From Sthenelais limicola (Eukaryota > Annelida > Polychaeta > Phyllodocida > Sigalionidae), in NCBI GenBank assembly GCA_942159475.1, contig OW804096.1, positions 43,647,744-43,711,743 on the forward strand: 64,000 nt of DNA, read 5' to 3'. A program made the position numbers and the translations under genes. Below the pieces are notes generated by a model. The model had not been told where the DNA came from and searched no databases. It saw only the letters and a program-made list of their open reading frames with translations. Below, one piece after another: positions 50,223 through 63,400 of the stretch (position 1 is its first letter; every line of letters starts with the position of its first letter).

Positions 50223-51364
50223 TTCAATTATTCCTATGCCTCGATCTATCCTAATCAAAACACGTTTTTGGGACATAAACTCTATATACCACCTAAAAGC
50301 ATTTTTGATTGAGATTCCAATTTTGAAACGGTGATATATGAGCTTTCAGTTACCATGGCAACACACACAATTTAGTTTATTCTTTTGTTTTCATACAAAT
50401 ATGAAAATGATCATTTGATATATCATCTAAATAGGCAGATCAAGATTGGTATTGTCATTTGGAATATCTTGATATCAAACACTTCAAGTGTTCAATAATT
50501 GCTACTTTAGAAACGTCATATGCTCCTAGCTATAGGTCTGAGCACCCCTGCAGGATTGATTGGAATACCATTATGCAGAAATATGGAAACAGATACCCTG
50601 GTATTGAATTTTAGAATTTGATTATTTGATGTGGATCATTATTTTTGTTCTTATGCTCAAGGCAGTCTAAACGATTCAACAGATAAATTAAGGAAGTCTT
50701 ACTTAATTTCATCAGGTTGTTTACCATATCAACCAAAGGGAAACCCATAACTGCTGAAATAGAAGATATCATGTTTTAGTTGTTTGGTTGCCATGGTGGC
50801 AATTCTGGTCCAATTTCAAAACAATTTAGATATTTGAGTCCTCAATGTTGCCATGCTCTATGCTTTTAGATACACACACATACACTATAGTGTGTTACAA
50901 CCCTAAATGTTCCAAGATATCCAAAATTTGTGTATCAAATACATGAGAAGTGAAAAGGAGGTATCACCGAGAGTGGCAAGCCACAAGTGATGATGCGTAC
51001 ATTTTCACTCCTTGTGTGTCAGATACACTATTTTAGAACAACCATATGGTTTTAATCTAAACATTAGATGACATTGTAAGTGTAGGAGACACAAGTCCAA
51101 TACGGAACATCCGAATTATCTATTTAGCTCAAGATAGCAACAGCTGGCACTGATTTCTTACAGAGAGCGGGGTCAGTTTGAGGGTGGGTGGGGCTCTGAC
51201 CACAGCTGTAGGTATATGTGCCTCCACAAACCCACTCACACACAGTGCACAGGTGCATGCATCATGCACTCAACCTGCACCTACATATAGCGTATCCGAT
51301 GACCTGTTGACATTTGTTCTAATAATTGTTTTCCATAAGTATCTAAGGAAAATAAATGAAAATG
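50223..51364. other. Unassigned, repeat-like DNA
   Basis: Contains several CCATGGCAAC and CCATGGTGGC-like palindromes (for example 50,353 and 50,791), but no gene or intact element that I can define. Confidence 0.4.
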
Positions 51365-51565
51365 AAGATAGTGCATGGTGTTGTCTCATATATCCTTAAG
51401 TTTGGTGGCAATATTAGATGTTTTTCTGCCTCTAAAATGATTTTTATTAAGGGTCCCTTTCTGCGTCCATTGGAACCTGCACCCACATAATGTAAACACA
51501 GGTGGCTTGGCCCCAGTTCCGGTCAAATTTACCCATGACCCTCTGCTTTGGCCCCTCTCCACTAG
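51365..51565 (+). repeat. Direct repeat, left copy (~200 bp)
   Basis: Matches 52,806-53,010 in the same orientation. Shared landmarks are AAGTTTGGTGG, GATATTAGATG, TAAAATGA, TGCATCCATTG-type sequence and TTACCCATGACCCTC. The copies are about 75 percent similar by eye. Confidence 0.75.
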
Positions 51566-52100
51566 TCACCAATAGCGAATTTTCCATGTTCAATCAATTA
51601 TATTTCCCTACCTAAAGATTCATCCTTTGACTTTATCCAAATGCTGCTGCCATCACTGCTGAGAGGGAAACAGTTTATTTTCTAAAATGTCCAAGGTCTG
51701 TGAAAAAGATGTAAATTGCACTAAATAAGGCCCATGACATGAACACTATGAAATATATAATATTATAATATATAAATTCTACCCTTAATCACGATTGTGC
51801 AAGTTATATTTGGTATACTTACAATTTTTAGAGCCAAACATGAAATTTAATTGGATTTTTAACCGAAATTACTGATGTAACCATGGCAACCCACTAAGCA
51901 CACCCATGCTCCATTCTTTGGTAATGTCATCACTCTGGACATAATAGCTATATTCGCCAATCCACTAGTATTCAAATTGAGTTTACATTGGTTTAATTTG
52001 CTTTAACTTTTTCCTAGAGCCAATTATTTAAGAATTTGACATTTACGATAAACCATGTGCTTTTTTAGCCATCTGAAAACACAAGGGTAACCTAAAACTA

Positions 52101-52606
52101 ATTAGGGACATTTAGCACTGACAACGCAACAGCACAATGCTAACACAAACGCTAGTTGCTCACAATAGGCTGGGCTGTACGTAGTGGCAGGAGTCAATCA
52201 GTTTTAGACTTTATTAGAGGTGGAGAGATGTTTTCAGAGGGCGAAAAAGCACACAATTTCATGAAGGTGAGTAGTGTCTTACACATGAATACAAAGAAAA
52301 ACCGTACATAAAAATGAAATCACAATTGACCATCATTTTAGTGTGATATAGACATACGTTGGGAATGTATTGACCCACCTCTTAGCGTAATTGATGTCCG
52401 TATCTCAGGTAGGCATGCTAAGAATAGCACACCTAGTAATGAAGTAGTGCTCATAAAACATACGTTAGCGTTAGTGTTACGTTGTGTGTTGTGGTGGCTC
52501 AATCAGCCTAGTGACTCCTGCCACTATGTGGCCCACCCTATTGTGAGCAACTAGCGTTTGCGTTAGCATTGTGCTGTTGTGTTGTCAGTGCTAAATGTCC
52601 CTATTA
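52101..52606. mobile_element. Palindromic MITE (~505 bp) with ~95-bp TIRs
   Basis: The left end AGGGACATTTAGCACTGACAAC, then GCACAATGCTAAC and ACGCTAGTTGCTCACAATAGG, returns as its reverse complement at 52,502-52,603. The flanks can be read as ATT on both sides, a possible 3-bp target duplication. The centre has no ORF of note. Confidence 0.85.
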
Positions 52607-52805
52607 CCTCAATACAAAACCTATGACGTTGACCATCTGCAGGGCCTCTGTTTGTCCTAATAGTATGAAGTCAAATGTAACCATAACTGATTTCGACACC
52701 ATAACCAGCAGATTGCTATAGGAAAGAAGATTTGATACCAGTCATCCATGGGAACATATTCAAATTTATTGTTTTCCTGGAGCAGGCAAGACATCCTATA
52801 ACAGC

Positions 52806-53010
52806 ACAATGAATGCACATGGTATTTCTCATATATTCCCAAGTTTGGTGGTGATATTAGATGGCTTTTTGTTGCTAAAATGACTTTAAAAAGGGGGGCT
52901 GGGTCTTGTCTGCATCCATTGACAGCTCCTGTGGATAATGTAAGCAAAGGTGACTCAGGCCCCCATCTGGTGAAAATTACCCATGACCCTCCTCTCTGGT
53001 CTTGGTAGGC
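52806..53010 (+). repeat. Direct repeat, right copy (~200 bp)
   Basis: Second copy of the 51,365 repeat. The 1.24 kb between the copies contains the palindromic MITE. Confidence 0.75.
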
Positions 53011-54586
53011 CAGTCGTGAATTGCTATTTCGAAGGATCCCTATTTAGTGGCACAGCCCTTTTTCAGAGCCGAAATCAGAGTTGTAGATTCACAAAAGGGA
53101 AGTCAGTTATTGTTTTATTTGGCATTCCATATATTACTCACAATAATTCATTCAGTTTGTTTAAGTCCTGGGGCAGAACATCGTTTTTTTGCTGAACCTT
53201 GCATTTAGGGTTTTTGATTGATTCTAGATCCCCAGAATCTCTTAATTTAAAATCTGCCTGGCACTATTTGGGCAAATTTAATTATCAATATTTGAAAAAA
53301 ATGAAAATATTAAATTCAATCAGTAACATTATTATTCTACTCACAATATCCCCTATACTCGCATAATATTTCTTCAATGTACACTTTATCATATATATAT
53401 ATATAAGTGGAATTATACATTATAAAAAGCTAAAGAATTCATAGTGACCCCTAATCATATTCAAACGTCAAAGGTCATTAACACTTTTGACCATAATGAA
53501 AGGAATCATTTTGATATTTTTACAACCATCAAAAACGTGAATGCTGAGAATTTCTACCGGGAGAATATTTTTTAGAATGCCTAGAAATTTCAGAGTCAAT
53601 TGAAAATTAGGAGTTTAGATATTAACGAATGATAGTTATAAGGAGTTTCAATATTTATAAAATAATATTACCAAAAGATATGTTGTTTGTATTCTGTTAT
53701 TATGGATTTTATTCAGCCCATATAATAAACATAGATCTCCTTACGGTCAATTTAGTTCACTCATAATAATTTTGTTTAAAAATATGTTTACACAATAATT
53801 ACAAAAGGAAAAGGATCAGTCTATTGTAGCCCGCTTTTCACTTCGTTCCTCTAGTCTTCTTACACTAAACAGCTTAAGGGTTATATGGCACAATCTTTAG
53901 TGCAGATTTATAAAGTTGTGGTATGGGATGAGATGAGATGGTTGTAGCTAATATGATTCTTTTTAATTCGATGTTATTCAGGTTCCTGAGCTATGTACAC
54001 CATATGAATATCATAACATTTTCAGAAATTGCTCCCCAGGTATTAGAAACAATAATACATTCACATTCTCTTAACCATAAGTATATACAATCGGCCAAAA
54101 ATCTAAATTCGAGTTATCTAAAATAGTTATTAAGTTAAAAAACTATGATGAAGATGATAATGGTAAAAACAAATCATTCAGAATATTAATGTATAAATGT
54201 CTTATGACTTTATATAACATCTAGAACTGTGGCACCATCTTATATTTATTATATTTTCACGAAACGGTTCCAAATGGGTAGACATGTAATGGAAAGGTCA
54301 ATGAAATTAAATGTAAATGCTGGTATATAGGATCTTCATACGCTACTCTTCTAAGCTCTGCCACTGCGCATCGTTTATATGAAAATAGTTGAAAACATAC
54401 CGTCACTACATTTTCATGTAAATATTCATTGCTCTTTCATATTCTTATATGGAAACAATTTAAATATCTTATCTTTGTATTATTCTAAGATTAATGCGAG
54501 CCCTTTCGAATGGCATATGATCATAATTATAAAGCTCGCCAAAAGATTATGAACTTCATCTTAACTCAACTGAAGGATCGGATCTT
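53011..54586. other. Unassigned AT-rich DNA
   Basis: Contains a short (AT)n tract at about 53,391-53,405. No gene is supported. Confidence 0.5.
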
Positions 54587-55013
54587 ACATATGTGATGTG
54601 TCACAGGAAAATGAGTCACAAGTCGCAAAAAAAATGGATTTTGAGATATCATCATTATTTGAAAAGATGGGATCAAGCGGATTCCAATGATAGTAAATAG
54701 AAGGACATCTAATAAGTACTTCTATATTTTAAGTTTGATATTCATTTTTGAAAAAGAAATTGTAATAGTTCTGGTTGGACATTTACTAATAAAGTATAGC
54801 AAAATATACTCTATAACATGACCTTAGAAATGCATGAATATATTTAATACACTATCTTGAAATTTGGTTAGGCCTAATGTATTTATGCTACGGACAGCGC
54901 TAAGTAACCCAAGGATGAGAACATTCCGACTAAGAGACCTTATCAATAAATCACTTTGAAAAATATCCATTTTGCGAATTGTGACTCACTTTCATGGAAC
55001 ACATCACATATGT
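54587..55013 (+). mobile_element. MITE family A, copy 3 (most complete)
   Basis: The left end ACATATGTGATGTG and GAAAATGAGTCACAAGTCGC pairs with the right end GCGAATTGTGACTCACTTTC and CACATCACATATGT, giving TIRs of about 45 bp. The element is 427 bp and non-coding. Its interior (GATATCATCATTATTTGAAAAGATGGGATC) matches the other copies. Confidence 0.88.
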
Positions 55014-57689
55014 GGTGTGCGCGGGTTTACGCCTGAGGTCGGTGACGTTTTGATTGGGACAGAGAGACGCGTGTAGAAGATTATCAAAATGAATCGCACA
55101 CAACTGGAGTTGGATGAGATCACAATGCGTGCAACAACGAATTTTGCTCTAAACAGCTTTTTATGAACGCAGACCCTGTGTGCATAGTAGGTATGATATC
55201 TTAAGTACATGTATATCAACCATTGAGATGGTGCAGGGCATTCACAAACTCTTTTGGTGTGCGGACGGCTTAAGAACTAGTGAAGGAAGGCCGCCACCGT
55301 CCCCGTTAGGAAACATACTGTACATAGAGATTTAGAATCATTTATTGAATATTTTTCTCTACACCCCCATATTATATCCATCTTTCAGCAGGCATAATAG
55401 GAAAATTGATTGCGTGATCTTTTCAATATCAAATTATATCCTATTTATTACGTAATGTTATGTAATGCTGCAGTCCCCTAGCGGACGGCAAGCAAGATAC
55501 CAAGACACGGCTGCCTATGCAAATTAGGGACACGCCATTATCTAAAACTTAACAAAAGCCCTATTGTCAGTATTGAAGAAACCTTTTAACAAATGAAGAA
55601 ACCTTTTAACAAAATTTAATGCTTTTTTCATTTGTCTACCATCTACTTGAAAACTCACTTTTGAATCGGACTTGACTGTCTTAATTTCCTGGCGTTTTTT
55701 TAAAAATCGGTCTAAGTTGAATATAATTTATTATTGTTAACTTATATCCATCATTACAGAATAATTATAACTACTCACACCACATGATACCAGCCAAACA
55801 TTACTATAATTATAGCAGACATATTGTATGTATAGCTCTGATTACAGTTAGGTTCTGAAGACCTGGATTAAATTCCAAAATGACATCTTCTTTTTGTCAA
55901 ACGTATGAGACAAGTGTATTATCATCATTATCATTATCAGTAGTAGTAGAAGTAGTAGTGTGAGAAAACAAGCATTTATGCGGGTGTGGTTCACCACAGT
56001 TATGATAAGACTGAATATATGTCCATTGGGATTATTTTCCCACGAGTAATCAATAGCATCCCACTAATGAGTGGTTCAAGCTTCATTCAGTTTAGCAGTC
56101 TTCCCTTTCTAAAACTAACTGCAAGACTTACTATTATTATCAATATGACCTCCGTCACAATGTAATGTTAATAGTAGGGAAATAACGTTTGAAAGCTGAC
56201 GGGTTATTATTATGCAAATTTAAATTTTATCACCAATAGAAATGTACCTATGTTTAAATGCGATATGTCCATAGTATATCCAGGCATTTCCATATTCGAT
56301 ATCACGTGACAGAAAATACTGCATGAAATCCAGCATAGAGCTCTCTAAATAACCACGCCTCGAAACACATGAACATGCAAAAACAATTCCATAATTGACT
56401 TTTGAACTGCAAGGCTTCAAAAAATCATTAACATGCGCACGATTGGGTGTAACAAAACAATGCATGTTCCCAAATCAAAATGTTTTTATTTCCTATATTA
56501 TTACATACATATTAATTGACTATTATGTATGATTAAAAGTTGGCGCATGCCATACCACACCCACATAAATACAGGTTTACCATGTGATGTAATTAGTTTT
56601 GATTATTTTTGATAATGCCATAAGCTATAGGGAGCATTCATATAATTATATTTTTTTGATTATTTTATCAACTACCGACAGTAACTAGACTCAAAACCTT
56701 TATACGAAATATATGTATGTATGTCGTGCATTTAGTTTACTATACCAAACGCCTATCACTATTGTCCAAAACCCCTAAAGGTATCCAAATGTTGGAAATT
56801 TGTTTCTCTTTCATTCCTGAATTTATTTATGATGAGCCTTCATAATTGACAGCCCATAAATGTTCATCAGTTAATCATTTCCTAAAATGTATGGGCGTTT
56901 AGATTGATGGGAACAGATCATGCAACAGCACGACAAAAGCGTATAAACCTTGAGCATTCCTGATGCTGGGTGTTGTTTTCACCAGTTGTCAGCTTCAGGG
57001 TTATTTTGTAATAGCGTTTTGAAAACCAATTTCTCCTTTTGAAACGGTATCTAATTATCTCGTAATTATATTGGCAGTAAATAAACAGGACCACTAAATG
57101 ACAAACCATTGACAAAACACTGACTCGGGGATAGGCTTCAACCTATCAAAAAAAGTCACAGACAACACATCGTAATAAAACAAAATGTCATTCTGATGCA
57201 CTATTCCCTCAAATCATTCTAACCAGCGAATTTTACATGGAAAAGGTTTGTTTACTAGTTCGATGGTTTTAGGAGAGAAGATATCGAGGGAATAAATCTT
57301 TTTATTACGCTAAAAACCCACCGCAACTCCGCAGCCCAATATTTTGAATATATTCGCGACTCCTATAATACATAACTATAAAGTGGGAACTTTCTTAATA
57401 TGTTCCAAATAAAGTAGTAAATGATTCACGAAAGTGCTGGATCATTAATCATTGGCTCATTAAGCAATAGATTATATATTTGATATTGCACCTTCCCTCC
57501 AGTGTGAGCTGATATTTGATCCTAGCCTTGTTCCATTGGCTGTTGCTCTAACGTTTGATGAACAATGGCAAAAGGGTCTCCTGAGTCTTGTTTAATAAAC
57601 TTAATGAGACAAGTTTTGCGTTGGAATACCTACACTTATTAATGTTCCTTGCTTCGGTAGGGAATTCCTACAGTAGTAATAAAAAAAGG
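55014..57689. other. Unassigned intergenic DNA
   Basis: AT-rich, with a TCA/AGT trinucleotide-rich stretch at 55,921-55,960 and no ORF of credible coding quality. Confidence 0.5.
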
Positions 57690-58064
57690 GATGTGTTTCA
57701 GGAAAATGAGTCTCCAATCGCAAAAAAAATGGATTTTGAGATATCAACATATTTGAAAAGATTCCGATGATAGTAAACAGTAAGACACAATAAGCATTTC
57801 TATATTTTAAGTTTGATATTTTTATTTTTGAAAAAACAAGTTTGCAATATTTCCCGTTGAGCAATTACCAGTAAAGTAACTAAATATACTCCAAGCGAAG
57901 GCCTTCAAAACGCAAGAATATATTTATGTCCTGAAATTTGGTACATAGATCCATATGACTAAAAGTACTAAACCCTTTAATAATTAGAACATGTCAATAA
58001 GGAGATCTTGTGACACTTTTTTTGCGACTTGTGACTCATTTTCCTATAACACATCACAAATGTG
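57690..58064 (+). mobile_element. MITE family A, copy 4
   Basis: Left end GATGTGTTTCAGGAAAATGAG, right end GCGACTTGTGACTCATTTTCC and CACATCACA, in the same orientation as copy 3. The interior AAGTTTGATATTT and ATACTCCAAG-type sequence aligns throughout. Length is 375 bp because of internal deletions. Confidence 0.87.
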
Positions 58065-58323
58065 TTTTGTGTATGGTACATTCCTTCGCTAAAACTGTGC
58101 TTACCAGCTGCTAAGCAAAAAGAAGTAGCCTTTCTTAAGTAAATTCCTTAATTAGCTTTAATTAGATCCCACAATTAATGTTTCATTGGGAGCATTTCCT
58201 TTCCAACAAGCAGTGGAAAGCACAGAGGGGACTCCAAGCACCTTCTCTCCCCGAAATCGTTACCAAGGAATGATTCAAACAATGGTCCCCAAGGTAATTC
58301 AAAGAAAAGATCTCTTTATAATA

Positions 58324-58466
58324 AAATACGCAGGTCGTCGGTTCGATTCGCGCCCAGGGCAGCTTGTCTTGTTTTACCCGGGGTCACTACTATAAAGTCT
58401 ATAATGAAATACGCAGGTCATCGGTTCGTTTCGCGCCTAGGGCAGCCTGTCTTTTTCTACCCGGGG
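58324..58466 (+). repeat. Two tandem copies of a tRNA-B-box-like segment, 83-bp period
   Basis: AAATACGCAGGTCGTCGGTTCGATTCGCGCC at 58,324 recurs at 58,407 with a few changes. Both continue AGGGCAGC-TGTCTT...TACCCGGGG. GGTTCGATTC matches the RNA polymerase III B box, but I cannot fold a cloverleaf and see no A box at proper spacing, so this is SINE-like or tRNA-derived at best. Confidence 0.6.
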
Positions 58467-58474
58467 ATACTACA

Positions 58475-60310
58475 ATAATATTAATAATCATTAGAAAACT
58501 CGATCCTATAAGGAGCAGAGAGAAAGCACTATAAATGATGACAGATGTGTATGCGCATAGAAATTATATTTTTCCAACCAATAAATGTTTAGGAATTTGA
58601 GCCCCTTTGGAGAAAATAGTAGTAATAATAATACATCATTTATTTCGAGTAAGAAAATAATCACTCAAGTCGTCATATTCGTTTTTATCACTTTTATTTC
58701 TCTTTTCGGTCCAATATTTCGGCCTAGGATGGGCTTCCTCGGGGACAATCATATATCAATATAATATATTGAAAAATAAATGATAACATCTTTAATTTTC
58801 AATAAATTTAACAAAGGGTTACTGTACATCTGGCATGTACTAGGTCTTCCAGTGTATACTAAGGAAATTCCTACAGTGCAAGACTTCTTAGAGAATTTCC
58901 TACGATGGGAAACACCAAGAAGTATATCTATTAGTATTTCTATATCCCGAGACGCTAAGTTAGATCCATAAACATTACGTTTCCAGATATCCCTCCAATT
59001 GAACTCTGATATCTTTTTGTATATACGGGTCCTGTAAGAATATCAGAGCTTACAACGCGGGGAACAACTGTCACTTCTCATAAATTATATTAATTGATCA
59101 TGGCAACTGTTTCTGGAAAAGAAAATCAATACACTTTGTGGGAAACAATATTTACATCTTTTGGTATAATGGCACCTGCGTCACGAGGAATAAAACTGGT
59201 ATGAATCGAGAGTTGAAAAGGTAAAAGAAATATGGCCAATTTAGGCAGGGCTTTGGTAGACATCGGGCATGAGTAAATATCTTGTCTAGAATCAGAATGA
59301 TAAACCATCCAAATTATCTTATTGGGCTGATATCCACAGTCCATTGATGGCGTGATGTTTTGTCAATGTCGAATTATCAAATATCTGGAGCTAGGAAGAA
59401 GCTAGAAAGAAGGGAATGCAAATCAAAGCAATGCCAACCCAAAATGCTGCGAGATATATGATTATGGTAAAATAGTATTAATCGTAAAACAAATTAAATC
59501 TCATGTTTGGCTCTGACACTGTAAGTATACCAAATATAACTTACAAAAAGTCCGGATTAAAGGGTAAAAATCAAATATTTATAAAGTGTTCATGGGTCCC
59601 ATTTGGTGTCTCATTCTATAGAACCCAAAATGCCAGTTTCTAGGTCGCCCATGCGAGAGTATTATTGTAATACGTTTCGGGTACTCTACGTCGTATTTAA
59701 ACGTAAAAGAAAAGTTATTTTGTGTGCACTTTGACCCCTCAAATCCTGAGAAATAAGGTATATATTTGTCTTTAAACACAAGAAATGAGTGATTAGTATG
59801 CTCCCGGCCTAGATACGTTCTACCTTGCAGACACAGAATTCTTATTTCATTTCGATTACCGAAGACAGATTCATCTTCTGCGATAGGAACACGTACATCA
59901 ATTCGCTTTTTTTTCGAAAGTTAAAGATTCACTTTAATTTTATTTAAATATAAAGTGAGGAATGTACCTACCAGTAGGGAATGGCACTTAGGAAAGAATT
60001 GTTCCCATCTCTATAGGTAAATGAATTCCCACAAAAAATCCTTACTCTGCTTATGAAACAGGGCGCTGGATTTGTGATCGAATGCCAAATGCACTGCTAA
60101 AGTTATTAAATTGTGGTTTAAGATAACTACAAACATATTATGCCTCCCGAACTAAGAGTAAACTAAACATATCAAAAGCCCATAACCTGTCGGCATGTGA
60201 GCACAAGGTCGCACGAAGGTCTTGGGTAATGGTTGGTTCATCATGGGATAGTTCGCTCATGTCTCCGAGTCACCTTCCCTAGGCCGTCTGCTTCCGGTGT
60301 GGTGCAGGCA
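58475..60310. other. Intergenic DNA upstream of the mucin/chitin-binding gene
   Basis: No gene is supported. The segment around 59,970-60,072, ending GAATTCCCACAAAAAATCC and TATGAAACAGGG, looks like half of the same MITE type as 63,388-63,600. Confidence 0.5.
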
Positions 60311-60322
60311 ATGGACTCTGGG

Positions 60323-60329
60323 TATAAAA
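60323..60329 (+). promoter_or_regulatory. TATA box of the mucin/chitin-binding gene
   Basis: TATAAAA, 88 bp upstream of the chosen ATG at 60,411, the same spacing as the 29,279 gene. It supports starting at 60,411 rather than the longer in-frame ATG at 60,297, which would lie upstream of the TATA box. Confidence 0.8.
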
Positions 60330-60410
60330 CAGAAGTTTCCATGGTTTGGACAGACAGTAACCAGTTGGAAAAGCTCGGAGGAGCTGGGTTCAATACTACT
60401 CATGAGCAAG

Positions 60411-63400
60411 ATGATTTCCAAAAGCCTTTTATCGATCTTTGTACTCTGTGGATTATCATTGACTGTAGTGTCTGCATGGGGAATAAGCGGTGGCACAGGG
60501 GCTGCTAAACCGTATGTCTCACCGTTTGATGTTGCTCCTCGCACACATTCAGGAGTAGTTAGAGGAACTCACGTCAGACCTGCCACCACTTACCACCAAA
60601 CTGCATATGCTGTACCTACATATGCAACCAGACATGGTTCATATCAGCCAGCTGGATACTACCATGATAAGGATTTAGAGCATTATGATGACAATAAGGA
60701 TGATTATGTCCACCCTTATGTCAAAGCTTATGAGAAGCATTACCCTGTACTTGTGCCTGTTATTGGTCCTGTACCTTACCACGGTGGCAGAAGACCACAT
60801 GAGCATGGGGATTACTACCATCACGGGATTGCCCATTATCATCATCCTCACGGTCCTCACCACCCTCCCCATTACTATAAGACATCAGATACACCCACTA
60901 CCACCACAACAACATCAACAACCTCCACTGGCACCACACCTACCACCATTACTACAGATCAAACGACTATCACAACTACTCCAACAACCATAACTACAAC
61001 ACCAACATCAACTACCACCACACCTACTACAACAACGACAACACCAACAACGACCACCACTACTCCAACTACTACCACTACTCCAACAACGACCACCACT
61101 ACTCCAACAACGACCACAACCACACCAACAACGACCACAACCACACCAACAACGACCACAACCACTCCAACAACGACCACAGTTACAGGTTCCACCTATC
61201 CTCCTCACGACCATCCTGATTACACGGGATATAGGCATGGATACGCTCCAAAGGCCCCAAAGCGTGAGTATAAGTTTAATTGATCCAATCACCTCGGAAT
61301 CATTTGTATCCATCTATCGTGTCGCCCTTACTACATGTGATTATTGCAGAATTTATTTTGTATTTGATACTAGAGATGAATAGTTACCATTCGAATATTT
61401 GTATATATCGCATTATTTATTGATGATTGTACACGATTGTACATTATCTGATGGTTATTTTTTTTAAAAAACCTTTGTATGTAGATAGCATGCCTACGTA
61501 CCTTTCCTGTCAGATTCCTCGAGTCAATTGTGGTGAATAATTAATATTACTATTAAAATTTGTTTCATCTTAATGAATTATATTGATAAAAAATGTATTG
61601 GGAGAGAATAGCATGATACCATCGAGCCTTGAAATAAAAATACCTTATTTTCTGGGGGAAATTCAAGGCCTGTGAAATGGGCTTTCCGTTAGGTATAAAA
61701 AGGGGACCATTTTCTGATTCAAATTACCTTTGAGTGCTATCATAATGTGAGTATCCTTTGCGATAATGTCTACATTGTCTATCTGATGTCACTGAAATAT
61801 GATTTTTATTCCATGTGAAAGTTTTGACTTTATATGAACAAAACCCCATTACAGGCACGAAAGTAAAAGTGATCGTCATACTAAAATGTAGCACTTTAGC
61901 ATTATTTCCTGTAAAGCTAATGATTTTGAATACATACGAGGATATATTAAAACATTGCTTTGATGGATTCGAATCCACACATACAACTGCATGCTGTTCA
62001 TCTCCCTGCAAAAAAACTAAACACTTTCCTTTCAAATCATTTTATTTTATTGGTAATTACCAATTAATGAAAATCCATTCGACCTCCCACTTCTCACCGA
62101 AATATAAAGGTATGTTGGGATGAAAGATTAAATTCACCTTTCCATATTGCTTATTTCCCATCCACCCTATCATTTCTTTACCACCAAGACATGGACAATG
62201 ATTTCTGCTATGGATTGGCTGATGGTAATTTCGCCAACCCGGGAATGAGCCACGATGCCGATCCCCGTTGTACATACATTACCTGTGCTGGCCAAAGGCC
62301 GGTCATCTTCAACTGCCCTCACGGCACTTTCAATGGCTACGACTATCGCTTCCATCAGCCGGTACATAATAATACCCACTCGTCCATGATACACATACCA
62401 CATCATAGGTATGGCGCTCATGGTAGTGATTTCTGTGGATACCTAGACACACCCACGTATAGGGTAAGTTTTCCCCACCTTTAGGATATCTAGGTCCTTT
62501 TATACTATCAAAATTAGTGCAATTCCAGTGGATGATTTGTTTAATTCTGAGAAGCTTTCAGAACATAGGAATTGCAGTTGCACATCAACATGCACAATGT
62601 CAACGCGATATCAGCATCAAGATACAAAAAGCTTCACCGTCTTTTATTGGATCTAAAAGTTCACATCGATCTAGCATGATAGTTGTATTCCATCGGCATA
62701 CTGCGAGTCATGGAACTGTATAGCATACATCTTTCATTTAACCACAGGGACCTCTCTGTACTAGATATGACTCAAAGAACAACAGATACCACCCTGATTA
62801 CAAGCGCCCAACATATACACCGGTATGAGAAACTTTATTAAACCATCCCACTCCACGATAAATTGATCGATTTCATGGATACTGACAATACCTATAATGA
62901 CAGCGGAATAGTTTGATCTGAATTGAATATTTAACTGAATCTTACTGGTACTGTAACACCAGACCCGAATGTCATTACTATTTGTTGTGACACTTTAACT
63001 TGCCTTCAGGAAACATCCACTTATGCTGCAACGCCGAGGTATAAAGCTCCTCATGTTCCACATCCTCCTCCACCAAAACCTTATCACCCACCAAAATCTT
63101 ATCATCAACCAAAACCTTATCATCAACCAGAAAATTCGTACTCACATTACAAACATCGCCAAATAAAGGGACAATACGGTAAAGTATCAAGCGTCTAAAC
63201 AAGGAGTAATTCAATATATCATTGATAACTTTGTGTGGGTTTGATTTCAGGATTCGAATAATCTTGACTGATTCCATACACTACAAACTCGATGGTCGAT
63301 GGTATGATGCTTACCTCCTTTTGGATGAACGAATGCCAGATCTTATGAATCGCTAAACAAGCTGTTACCCTCTCTAATATTGCTCCAGGGGCCTGTTGTA

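Noticed and set aside
60297..60410. Longer in-frame start of the mucin/chitin-binding gene at 60,297
   Set aside because: It lies upstream of the TATA box at 60,323 and would bury the signal peptide that starts at 60,411.
60959..61313. Minus-strand Val/Gly and Cys/Gly-rich ORFs
   Set aside because: They are antisense of the Thr/Pro-coding repeat.
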